Shown here: positions 37,930 through 48,900 of the stretch, piece by piece | How positions within the stretch are numbered: the first letter of the stretch is position 1 | Layout: every line of letters starts with the position of its first letter | Translations under genes and position numbers: made by a program | Notes under the pieces: model-generated | What the model saw: the letters and a program-made list of their open reading frames with translations, nothing else | Told to the model about the DNA's origin: nothing | The model's database searches: none | Origin: Limnoperna fortunei | Lineage: Eukaryota; Mollusca; Bivalvia; Mytilida; Modiolidae | Length of the DNA: 64,000 nucleotides | Reading direction: 5' to 3' | Assembly: GCA_944474755.1 (NCBI GenBank) | Contig: OX104117.1 | Coordinates: 42,921,222-42,985,221, forward strand

Positions 37930-38180
37930 TTTTGTTATAATGGTGTTTTAACGCCACTTTCAGCAATATTTCAGCTATATCATGGCGTCCAGTTTTTATT
38001 GGGGGAGGAAGCCGGAGAGAACCCCCGACCTGCGGTAGGAAAACTGGCAATCTTTGTCAATTAAGATTGGAGTGGAGTACACCCTGCCTGCAGTGAGAAT
38101 CGAACCCGCAATCTCAGTGTTGACAGACAAAGTGATCAATAGTAGACGAACTACCTTGACCACTCGGCCACCCCCCCCCC
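37930..38180 (-). mobile_element. tRNA-derived SINE, minus orientation
   Basis: Near-full copy of the 25769-26032 SINE in reverse: GTTTTAACGCCACTTTCAGC, TGGCGTCCAGTTTTTATTGG, CCCCGACCTGCGGTAGGAAA, GAATCGAACCCGCAATCTCA (B-box side) and TTGACCACTCGGCC (A-box side). A long C run follows the head. Confidence 0.8.
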
Positions 38181-38556
38181 CCCGATTTAAGAAACAACAG
38201 ATTCCGGAAAATTATGCCCTATGTAAATTGTACCTACTATGAAGCAACACTTAGTTTTAACAGCATAGCTAAACAGTGAAAAAGAACATATAAATTTTAA
38301 ACAGTTAACCAATGGTGCACTAAAAAGAAAAAATATGAATTTTGTCTCATCAACTGTCATGATTAATGAACAAGTTTAGTTTTAGATCCCAAAATTACTT
38401 TTTGTGTCGGAGCCAGTAATTTTTGAATACAATTAAATAAACACAAAGTTCGACTTTATAATTAATATCCACTAAACTAAATCTATTAAGAAAAGTAAAA
38501 ACATAAAGAACATCAAATAAGCTACGGACCTTTATTGTAAACTCTTGTAGATATTT

Positions 38557-38636
38557 AGTCCGAGAATCCTCTGCCGTCGAACACTTTTTTGGGACCACGC
38601 AAAAAAAAGCGTTGGACGGCGGAAGATTCTCGGACT
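38557..38636. mobile_element. 80-bp hairpin element flanked by a 10-bp direct repeat
   Basis: The ends AGTCCGAGAATC and GATTCTCGGACT are exact inverses. The pairing continues imperfectly (CTGCCGTCGAACAC with GCGTTGGACGGCGG) to a T-rich/A-rich loop. GTAGATATTT flanks both sides (38547-38556 and 38638-38647), with one extra A on the right. This suggests a very small, recently inserted MITE. Confidence 0.65.
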
Positions 38637-38802
38637 AGTAGATATTTCGCTTATCACTGTATATAAGTCTACAGTGACAAGTTACAAAATGAAATATACC
38701 GTTTCGTTTGCTCTTTTGATTTTTAAGGAAAATACTGACCTTGGACTTCGGAAATTTCATCAAAATAATTGTACATTAAGACAAAAACTATATACTGCCT
38801 TT

Positions 38803-38900
38803 CAGGGGCGGATCCATAAAACTGGGCTGGGGGACGAAATTCGGTCAAGTGGTCTGGAGACCGCTCCCAGAAGCTGGTGATATTTAAGAAATTGAGAGGG
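38803..38900 (+). repeat. hAT-like terminus fragment
   Basis: CAGGGGCGGATCCA followed by a G-rich run and CCCAGAAGCTGG resembles the left end of the hAT element at 40660 (CAGTGGCGTAGCCA ... CCCAGAAGCTG). No matching right end was found. Confidence 0.35.
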
Positions 38901-40659
38901 TGTTGAGGACTACAAATTTAACATTTTTAACACACTCTCGCTCGCTCTTTCTCTCTCTGTCTTTCCTTTTTTTCGCTCACTTTCTCTTCTTCTTTTTCCC
39001 TTTTTTAGGGCCGGGGGAGGGGGGGCGAACGTCTAGTTCTTATAGAAAACAGAAACTTTAGGAGATACTGTCCCTTCCACATAATGGTCCTGTTTTTTTA
39101 ATTTAGATTTACACTGTTCTCCCACCCCACATGCTTACATCTCGGGGGAACCGTGTAAATTCAGAGAAGACATAGCTTTTCCAGCCTGTTGGATAAAATC
39201 CCATAATTCTATGGGCGTCCGTGGTTTTGTGGTATGAGTAATATTTGTCGAAAACATAAAAATACATGAAATAACGCTTTCATTCCTAATTTACATAATA
39301 AGCTTCGATTATTTATTGTATTTATTGCCGACATGTCCACCATTGACGACCACGAAATTGTGTACCAGATATTTCACCCAATTAGAATGCGTCCTTTTTT
39401 ACGGTTTATTGAATGGACCATAGTGGGTAGAGTGCCATATTTCTTGCACTATCAAGAACGCTTATGTCGAGTTCGAAAAAAGAGTAGGCATATTGTTACA
39501 AAAAGGCTACATTTTCCAACTCTGCCGAACTACCTGTATATACTTTTATAGTGGTAGTCAAAATTGTGTTCCCAAAGGTCCACCAAATTCCCCCAGTTGA
39601 TTTATGACTTATTGTGTGTCAACTCGTTCTCAAAAAGGAATATAGCTTAAATACAGCTCGCTTTACTCTAAGCAAAAAATCAAATAAATCAATATGAAAT
39701 ATTTAATTCATTCAGCTTGCTGAGTACCATTTAATAAACGGTCTTACAAAGTTTGGTTCTAACTAACCAAGTGCTTTTTAAGAAGATTAAAATAAGAGAT
39801 GAATTTACCATAACGATCAATTAAGTCATGGTGACAGCCACAGACCTCCTAAGAAGATAACGTCATACTAGGTACAACAAACCTTTGTTTTGAGCATCTT
39901 AACAGTCAACAGCAGTACCCGGTCTAAAAAAAAGTTCCGTCATGGGAAATTACCTGGTATTTACATCATCTTATTCTTCTTGAAAAAGCAGCGTTTAATA
40001 AGACCCTAAAACCTGTCATTTTGGGGTATGGTCGTGTAAAAAATCTCGGTTTTAATGCTGTTACATTGTGCAAGAGTTCTACCAGGTCTTTTGAATATAT
40101 TATCTGCCACTCCTGGAAAAGCAGGTGTCACTAAATTTATAGATTGGTTTTAATGCTGCTAAAATTGTTGCATAGGCGACCCTTGCTGCTATAAAATGCT
40201 GTTTGTATGGATTTTTGTGTAGTTTTGTGTAGTGGAGACAGAAGGACGCCAAAACCCATTTGAGATTTTCAAGAATCAACCCTTTTTGAAACCACTGTGG
40301 ATGTGTATGACTGCTATGTGAACTCTCCATGTCAAATTCTTTTATTAAAAACAATGTAAGTTTCAGATAAAAAGTTGTAAGAATTTAAGGAGCCTTTTCT
40401 GCTGGCACAAAACAACCTATTTGTTTTAATATCCTATATAGTTTTAGCAGCATCAAGATTTCTTTAGACTTTTTGTGTCATGGAGCTTTTTTGTTATCAT
40501 TTCACTCATTTCTAGATATTGTCTTGTTTATTGGGTTTGTTTTTAACTTTTTTCTATTTATCTACAATATTTTTCAAGATAATAGGCACAAATACTGTTT
40601 TTGTTTGGCTGAAAAAGTAAAATGGCACTTTCATAAATTTTTAAGCTTAATCATGCTGT

Positions 40660-43600
40660 CAGTGGCGTAGCCACGATTTTTAAAGCTGTAAGCAGGGGGT
40701 CTGGGGGGGGGGCGGCAGCCCCCCAGAAGCTGAACAGAATTTGGAAGTCGAAGGATGACTTTGGCCTTCTCCAGGCACTTTTACCCACACATTTCGCTAT
40801 TGAAGTAATGATTAAAAATGCACAAAAACATGAATATCAGATAATAAGTTATCACAGCCAGCTTTGATTTTTTTAGGGTTTTTTTTTTTTCTTTTTTCTC
40901 TCTTTTTTCTTTTTTTTTTTCATTTTTTATTTTTTTTATTTTATTTTTTTTTTTTTTAAACTTTTTAAACAGTTATCTGAGAGTTATCTTCAAGACATTG
41001 GTGCAAACAGGGACCATTCATATAGGGTCCCCTGGCGAAAATACAACTGGGTATACTCAAGAAGTCTGAGTCTGAGTATATAAAAAAACTCCACTAGTGA
41101 TAACACAAAGAAGATCGACGAGAAAGTCAGAACAACCCCAAATCTTGATCACTGACTTGAAACACAACCATTCAATCTACTTCAAACTGTAATAATCGAC
41201 CAGCTTAATAAGGGAACAGAAGATGGATTTTGCGGTTACCATCTGATGCAAAAGTATTGATGGCTTCATCAAAATCTATTTGGATTTCTGGATGCACATG
41301 CATCAGTGACAAGCCATTCAACCTGTCCTCTACCATCGTCGACCGAAGATAGGTCTTAACACGTTTCAGTGCACTGAAGGACCGCTCCGCTGTTGCAGAA
41401 GTGACTGGCATGGACAGGAGAATCTTAACAGCTGTGTGAATGTTTGGATACAGCTCAGGATTAGCATGTTGGAGGGTTTCATTCAAAGATCTAGGCTTCT
41501 CATTGATATTATCCCACTTGCACCTCCATCTGACCAACTCCGTTCGAGATGTTGCTAATTTACCTTCTGACAAGTCCGCAGCAAATGGAGCAAAAACACT
41601 GGCTTCCATATCAGGAGTTAGCAAATTAAGTCTGGATGGAATCAGGTACTGGGCAAGGAAGCTGTCTTTGGGAACTATGATCCTCTCTTCGATTTCATTG
41701 GCCATATGATCGAGCAAGGGGTAGAATAGGGACCTTCTCCAGTACTGTTCAGGTGTGTCCGCTGGGGTATTGGTTCTATGTTGTTGTCTACCTGCCGTTC
41801 TAGGTTTAGAAGGTTGTACATCTTGTTTCCTGGCAAGCGTTAGGATTTCTGTATAAAGTTGTTGCCAAATATTGTCGTCCTGCCTGATTCTTCTGAAGCT
41901 TTCGACGACAGTTTTTGCCTCCGATGCAGCCTCAACGAGGTCAAGAGTGGGTCGCTGTAGCAAGTTTGAAAGAGCTAAACTGTACTGCAAAACATGCTCT
42001 GCTACAATAAGAGCAACCATGAACCCAAAATCTTGAATAGCAAGTTTCAATTGTTTTGCATTTTTATCACCATCTGTCGCTAGGTCATCTAAGGTGTCAA
42101 CAATGATGGAATGTGCTGACTTGAATGTGTTTAAAGCGTCGGCCCTACTAGACCATCTAGTCTCGCACATACCTTTGATTTTTCGGCGACCATCAAGCAC
42201 CTCTCTTTGTTCTGCATCAGCCTGTTCCAGCATTGTTTTAAACCTTCCTGTTCGCTTTGAAGAATAACTAAAAGCAAACGAAACTTCCTTTACTATATCA
42301 ACGGCATTTCGGATGATTGGGAGTTGACACGATTTGACCACAGCCAAATTCAAGCAGTGTGCATAGCAATGTACATAATGGGCTTCTGGGATTTCTGCTT
42401 GAATACGGGTTCTAACCCCAGAAAGTTTACCCGCCATATTAGCAGCCCCGTCATACCCCTGTCCCCTCTTAGCCTGTGTGACTATTCCATACTCGTTGAG
42501 TTTTCCCATAATGGTTGCCGCAAGAGCTTCTCCGGTTGTAGAACTGGCTTCAGCAAATCCGACAAATCCCTCTTTTACTTTCAATACCCCATCTGTATCA
42601 GTATCGACATAACGAAGGCATAACGCGACCTGCTCAATGGTTGACACGTCTGTGGTTTCGTCAGCAATGATACTGAAACAGTTAGCAGCATTGCACTCCT
42701 GGACAATACGTCGCTGTATTTGATCGCCACAAATACTGATCAGCTCATTTTGGATTTGGGGTGATAAATATCTGGCATTTGGGGGACTATTCTGTAGATG
42801 ATCAGCTAAAATCTTATCAGTTCAGCTCTAAATTTGATCAAAGCGATAAAATTACTCTTGTCTTCCGTATGACCACGGAGGGGAATATTCTGTTTTCCAC
42901 ACAGGTAGATAGTCTTCAAGATGCTCTTTAGAATATCCCGATTTCTCGAAATTTTATGCTGGAAAGAGGTACTCAGCATAGAAATGACATCTTCCTTTTT
43001 GCCCTCAGGGACGGCCACAAAATTTTCGCTTTTTTCCACACAATTTCCATGCCCAGATTGCTTCAAGTGACGTTTGATTAAAGTCCCCAAGTTTGCCCAG
43101 TCATTCACAGGGTCACGAACAAATGCATGTTCATCACGGTTGAACAGCACACAATATAAACAATAAAGACCATCTTCAGATTGTGAATATCTGAGCCAAG
43201 GGAATTTCTCTAGCCATGATCTGGTAAATGCCCTATTTACCCCTCGAATCTTTCTAAGGGGAAAAACAAACGATGTCGGAACGAGCCAATTATTCTTTAA
43301 TAAGAAAAGCTTTTGTTTGTCATCAACAGTTGTTTTATGCAATGCAATATCAAATGTTGTAGGCTGGGTAGATTTGGACTCTGGTTCCAATATGGGTGGG
43401 CTAACAGAAGCAGCATTGCTATCTGGATCAGCGATGCTCTGTTCAAGATGGGCAAACCATGATTCAAATGTGGGCGGATTAATAGGTACAACATCGCTGC
43501 ACTGAGCATCACCTTGAGCAAGACTGACGGACTCTGGTGATTTTTGTTTTTCTACGGGATGTTCGTCAATACTTGTAGAGGGAGCCGCAGATGAGACATT

Positions 43601-44190
43601 TTGCGGTTTCGAAAAATATTTCGTCACTTTACTTTGTCCCTTGTCTATTTCGGAAGACTTACTCCTCTTCATTTTAATTGATCTGCTTGCTACTGATTTA
43701 TGTAAACTTATTATTATTTTATGAAATGCTACGGTAGCACAAATAAATCGTGAATAATTCACTCAATGTGAATGATAGCCGGATTGCTTAATCAAACTGT
43801 TCAAGATTTATAAAGGACGCGGGTTAAAATCGTGACGTCATGAGTCAAGAAGTAAATTAAACGCAGTTACTTTTGGGGCACCAACAGGGTAACTCCTCAT
43901 GTCGCATTTTAAAAGCTATATTTTCGGGGAGGTCGCAAGTCGTTTTTGGCATACAATGTAGGTCGATTTTTGATTAATCGTAATTCAAGATCAAACGAGA
44001 TGTTGAACAGTATACACAAATAATGTAGTAATAACTATAATTATGTTAAATGTTTAACTTTGTGCGTCCATTGATTTGATCTTGAACTTCATATATTCAT
44101 AAACCCAGAAAAATGCAAATACGAAAAAAAAAATTGCCAAAATTATTTGTAAGCACATGCTTACAGTGGTAATAAACAGCTACGCCACTG
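40660..44190 (-). mobile_element. hAT transposon (ZMYM1-like), near-intact, 3531 bp
   Basis: The ends CAGTGGCGTAGC (40660-40671) and GCTACGCCACTG (44179-44190) are perfect 12-bp terminal inverted repeats. They are flanked by the same 8-bp sequence CATGCTGT at 40652-40659 and 44191-44198, the target length expected for hAT. The inside carries one transposase gene on the minus strand (41205-43672, one frameshift) and a long T-rich tract at about 40868-40960. The perfect target duplication implies a fairly recent insertion. Confidence 0.93.
41205..43672 (-). pseudogene. hAT transposase, ZMYM1/DUF4371 type, one frameshift
   Basis: Starts MKRSKSSEIDKG at 43672; upstream in-frame ATGs exist, but this start begins the usual short basic/Ser-rich leader. 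A TTF-type zinc finger follows, with CLYC at about residues 171-174 and later His residues (RHLKQSGHGNC). The frame stops at TAG 42806-42808. A second frame, opening right after TGA 42822-42824, continues with DKILADHLQNSPPNARYLSP, FSIIADETTD (first catalytic Asp region), GYDGAANMAG, and the hAT dimerisation end SATAERSFSALKRVKTYLRS, to 41205. The two frames overlap only at 42806-42821, so a single small indel there separates them. Everything else appears intact. Confidence 0.88.
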
Positions 44191-44689
44191 CATGCTGTCC
44201 AGAATTTCTTGGAGGAGGAAGCTGGAGTATCCACTGAAAACCACAGTCCTTTTACAGAAAACTGGCAATCCTTGTTAATTAAGGAAGGGGTTGAGCACAC
44301 CCTGACTATATCCAGTTTAAGAAAATTGTTGTTCTAGGGCAATAATTTGTCAAATGACTAATTTGGCCCTATCTAATTACAATTAATTCTTTTACTTGCT
44401 TCCCCTTTTTGTTATTGTGGCTGTATTGTAAGCTTGATTTTTGTCTAATTTTGACTTATTTGTAGATCTTGCAATACCAGTCACTAAATGACAAATTTTG
44501 GTCTAAATGAATGGTAGGAAGATTTTGGGCAGTCTTGGCATTTTTGTCCAACAGATTTTCTTGGTCTATGATATAATGGATATAATAATATCTGACCATT
44601 ACTTGTATTTTATTAAATATTCTAGTTTTGGCCATGCTGGCCATAATAGAAATTCACAAACTAAAGATGATTTTGCCAACCTTAAGTAC

Positions 44690-44770
44690 ATATCCTACTA
44701 TTCCATCCTGAATATGGCTGAAATACTGCTGCTCACTGGGCATAAAGCAAACATCCAATCAATCAATCAA
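44690..44770 (+). repeat. Isolated retroelement 3' tail with (ATCA)n end
   Basis: CCTGAATATGGCTGAAATAC then TGCTGCTCACTGGGC and CAATCAATCAATCAA match the last 65 bp of the 63446-63959 element. It appears to be a strongly 5'-truncated insertion. Confidence 0.55.
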
Positions 44771-45915
44771 ACCTACTATTCAATCTCCATATTCTTAGTA
44801 TTGATCTTTTATCTTTTATTTTATGACAAAATCTGTAAATAAAGCTGAAAAAAATTAGTGGTAACTGACCGTATTGAAATATTAAAGTTTGTTTTTGCAT
44901 ACAAAAACGATGTCTACCCCATTCCCCATGTGGATTTTAAGCACAAAATCTATGTTCAAAGTTTGATAACTACCACAAAATTTTGAAGATAAAAATTTCT
45001 TGGCAATATATGCACAACTAAATATGGTGAACTTGCTACATGCCAAGTTTTGTACAATTTTGTGCAGCATTTTCAGAGGAGTTGAGCAGAAACCACGATC
45101 TGTGAAGAATTTCAGGAAAAATTCTAAGTTCAAAAACCGACAACTCCAACAAAATTTTGAGGATGAAAGTTTCCTGGTAATATGCATAACTACATATGGT
45201 GTACTTGCTATGTACCACGTTTCATAAAGTTTTGTTCATTAGTTTCAGAGGAGTTGAGCGACACCATGATTTATGAGGAATTTTTGAAAAATTCTAAGTT
45301 CAAAGGGCCATAACTCCCACAAAATTTTGAGGATCAGAATTTCCTGGTAATATGCACAACTACATATGGTGTACTTGTTACATAACAAGTTTCGTAAAAT
45401 TTGGTTGAGTAGTTTCAGAGGAGTTGAGCGGAATAACTTTTTGACGGACAGACGGACAGACATGACAAAAACAATATGTCCTCCCCACCACGTGGGGGGA
45501 GACATAATTATGACGTCATCTTTAATTCCTGTTTTGAAGGTACTAGAATCATATGTTATATAATTTATATTTTTCCTATAGTTTCTGTTGCAATCAACTT
45601 AGATTGTCTTGAAGGCTTCATGGCATGTAGAAAACAACTATGACATTTAAAGAAAATGCAAGTTTCAAGCATAATGTGGAATACCTTCCAGCCATTTTTG
45701 TTTAGGACTCAGAATACACAATATCACAAGGTGCCAAGTCTGGAAAATTGGGAAAAATATCTTCCATAATAGCAGGTGCTTAAATACATATCCAGTCTTT
45801 CTATGAAGTTTCAGAGATCTGGGATGAAATCTGTAGGAGAAGTTGATTATACAAAATAGATACTCTATTTTCCCCACCCGCCCAACCACCAGACTTCACC
45901 ATACTATAACCCGGT
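44765..45915. repeat. Second copy of the 955-2060 repeat family, with an insertion
   Basis: 44765-44879 and 45507-45705 match 1735-2060 in order (CTACTATTCAATCTCCATAT; AAATTAGTGGTAACTGACCG; then TATGACGTCATCTTTAATTC; GAAGGCTTCATGGCATGTAG). 45705-45915 matches the reverse of about 960-1160. The run is interrupted at 44880-45506 by an array element. Confidence 0.65.
44880..45506 (-). mobile_element. Array element with ~171-bp units, inserted in older repeat
   Basis: The right end reads TGTCTCCCCCCACGTGGTGG on the minus strand, a hairpin with CCACC/GGTGG, followed by GTCTGTCCGTCTGTCCGTC. The core has about three units marked GAGGAGTTGAGC near 45077, 45249 and 45419. The left end has no clear motif. 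Comparison with the uninterrupted copy at about 1845-1860 (TGTATTCAAAAGTTATGACA) fixes both boundaries to within a few bases. Confidence 0.7.
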
Positions 45916-45982
45916 CAAAAATAACTGGCATTAAAATTCAAACAAACAAAAACAAAGACATTGAAAAGATATTCATGTAATA

Positions 45983-48900
45983 TTATTTAGTGTATATTAT
46001 ATACTTTTCAAGTTCACTCAACATTTGGTCTTCAATATCAAAATCTATTCTGTCATTGAAGTTAATGCCTGCAAATTGATGTAGTAGGTCTTCTGATCTC
46101 ACATCTAGAAGGGCATTCACTTCTAATTCATTTTTTACTTCAAGAAAATTAGACTGATCAACAAAATTTGATGAAATGGCAAGTGATGGCTCCAGGTTCT
46201 CTACACGGTGAGGACATCCAGCAGGAACGAACAACACCTGACCTTAAATAGAAAAACACTTCAAATGAAATGGAAACTGATGGCTCCCAGGTCCTGTTAA
46301 AATATGAGGGAATACTGGAGGAGGTATAAACAAAGCACACAAGAAAGAAGACAGAATTAGTTGCTATTACAAAAAAATGTTTTAAATCTTTCTTATTTGG
46401 TATTAATGTATCTTGAAACGGGTTACCTTATACACTGATTGAAATGAAAACATAAGCCGAAGTGAACTTCTAAACTGAATATTCTTACAAAAGGAATGGA
46501 CAACTATCTACATTTACAACAAAACAACAAATTGTTATCCTGAATATAGCTTTGGTTGGTCTCGAAACATCTGAAAACAACAATCCAAACATTTTACTTT
46601 GGTTTGCACACAATAGTGTTAAATGCCTTCCATCCAGGTATACAAGTTACTTATCAAAATGTTTCTTGTAAGGAAAACAATTCCAGTTTTTGACTAACTA
46701 TTGATCTTCTCTTTTTTAAATCCAAAATCTTAAAGTGACAGATACACATTACCTTTAATTTGTGTTTAAATTGTATTTAATTACCCGGTTCTAGAATACA
46801 TTCTATTGGTGAAACCAAGTGTACCAATGGGTGTTTGTCCAGGTCTGGTTCTGACAAGTCCACTTCAAACACTGGGTCCAATGAATGTTCATATTCTGGA
46901 TATAAATAGGGTACATCTGACTTAGGAAAGAATAGCCACCTGTAATTGAAAGTGTAAATAAACAATCCCTTGTCATATCCTGTAAAATAAGAAAGTTTCA
47001 ATGGACAGATGCAAAGACTTGACCTAAATTATATCATGTCAAATCATTTTTTATGGAATCATCAAGCTGTTATTTTTGTTGTTCAATTCAGTTTGCAACA
47101 AAATAAATTATTATTATCTATACAATAATCTTTCCATTTGCATGAGAAAAATTCTGGAATGTCCGCAATTAGTTCTTCAAGTTCAAATTTCAATACTGGT
47201 AAAATATTTTATTGGTATAGTGCACATTATTTCTTGGACTCCTTGAGTTGCCTCTACTTGGCTTTCAACGGCAGAATGCTTATTTGACAGTTTCTCTGAC
47301 TCCTGACAACAATGGTTACCCTTGGAGTAGAATCTCATGTCCGACCCTTTTTTAAAGATTTCTGTCAAATTAGTTAGTTTACTCGCCATACCACATACGA
47401 AATTTTTGTAAAGTTGAGTGAAACAAAAGTGATCTGTTTCATGCAGTGAATGCTTGAAATTGCCATGCATAAAATCAGATAGCTTACAAACACTCTGACG
47501 ATAGTTCAGAATACAATTCAAAACAAGTTCAACGACAGAGACAAATTTTTCCAGATTTTGCATTCACCAAACCCTGGATGGTTATAGTCACCAATTGGCA
47601 ACTATAAATTTTTTTTAGTTGCCAATACACAAATTATTTTTCCCAGGTGAATGTTCTAGTAGACAGAATTGAGGGCTACATTATATCTCTTTATATATCT
47701 TATTCATAAACTCCACAAACTTAGAAACAAATTAATGTGTCTTGTTCTACAACTCAATAAAAATTTAGATTTTATATTTACCTTTTCTTTCCTTGAAATA
47801 AAGCCATCCAAAAGTTCGAACCAAATGCATCAACATGAAGTTCACTGGTAATCCCTGCTGGTGCTACAAACAAACTAGGCCAGCTGTCTTTGTATAAGCT
47901 CCCATCACTTGTTCTCTTTAAAAAGTCTCCTGCAAACTTAGATTATCTTAATAATTTTTTTAAATGCAACCTGAATTACATGGAGAGGAGTTTTTAAAAC
48001 AAAATAAAAATGTTAGCAGTTCTTATAAAACAGTACATGTATTTATTTGTCTTATAAAAAAGAAAAGGAACATTTTATTTAGAAAAGTACCATGTTTAGA
48101 GTGTTATGACCAATAATATAGATTGAGAGACACATTCTTGAGCTGTTAAGAGACTGGAATTTGTTTACTCTTGAGTCCATTATTTCTTCACATTCACATG
48201 TATCTTTAAGTTACAAATGTAATTTTTTTTTTCAGCCATATATTCTTTAAAAAAGTGCCATGTTTTACCCGAAGGTATTGTCTGAAAAGAAAGACCTGAT
48301 AAAATATAACATATTACATGTACTTGTATCGTAAGAAGGGTTTTTCTTTGTAATATCTTGGTTTTGCTGGTTCTCAATAGGGTAAGATTTTTAAGGAATA
48401 CTTCAAATTTTTGAACGGATTATATGATATAATCTGTTCAAAAATTTGAAATATTCCTAATAATTTAATTTTAACTATAAATCTTATCAATTTTTGCGGT
48501 TAAAACGTTGATGACGTGGTGGAACTATTTGACTTTTAACGGCATAAGAATAGATCATAGTTATATCTTATAATGTGGGTTGTCCGATTTCAATTGACCA
48601 ATCAGATATCAGCTTACATTACAAAGCAAATTAAATTATCATGGAATAAAACTTGTTTTATATCAAATAGATTTTATTTATTTACACATCAATTTTTGCG
48701 GTTAAAACGTCGATGACGTGGTGGAACTGTTTGACTTTTAACAGCATAAGAATAGATCATAGGTCACGCAAGTTATATCTTATAATTTGGGTTGTCCGAT
48801 TTGAATTGACCAATCAGATATCAGCTTACAAAGCAAATTAAATTATTATGGAATAAAACTTGTTTTATATCAAATAGATTTAATTTATTTACACATCCAT

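Larger units (their letters stand above)
37051..40629. other. CFAP52 5' flank and repeat-rich intergenic DNA
   Basis: The CFAP52 promoter should lie just above 37050; a CCAAT pentamer on the minus strand near 37148 is the only hint. Further right are a SINE (37930-38180), a mini-hairpin element (38557-38636), a hAT-like terminus (38803) and a pyrimidine-rich tract (about 38933-39006). Short open frames at 39333-39551 and 40100-40354 match nothing I know. Confidence 0.5.
40630..44310 (-). repeat. SINE copy split by the hAT insertion
   Basis: 40630-40659 (GGCACTTTCATAAATTTTTA then CATGCTGT) and 44191-44310 (CATGCTGTCCAG, TTGGAGGAGGAAGCTGGAG, AACTGGCAATCCTTG, GAGCACACCCTG) together follow the SINE reverse complement. 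The junction CATGCTGT corresponds to CATGGCGT of other copies and is duplicated by the hAT insertion. Confidence 0.75.

Noticed and set aside
40868..40960. Poly-T tract as a retrotransposon A-tail
   Set aside because: It lies inside the hAT element, between its end and the transposase stop codon, so it is internal low-complexity DNA.
44507..45227. Plus-strand open frames of 75-111 codons
   Set aside because: They overlap known repeats (the retroelement tail and the array element) and show no domain.
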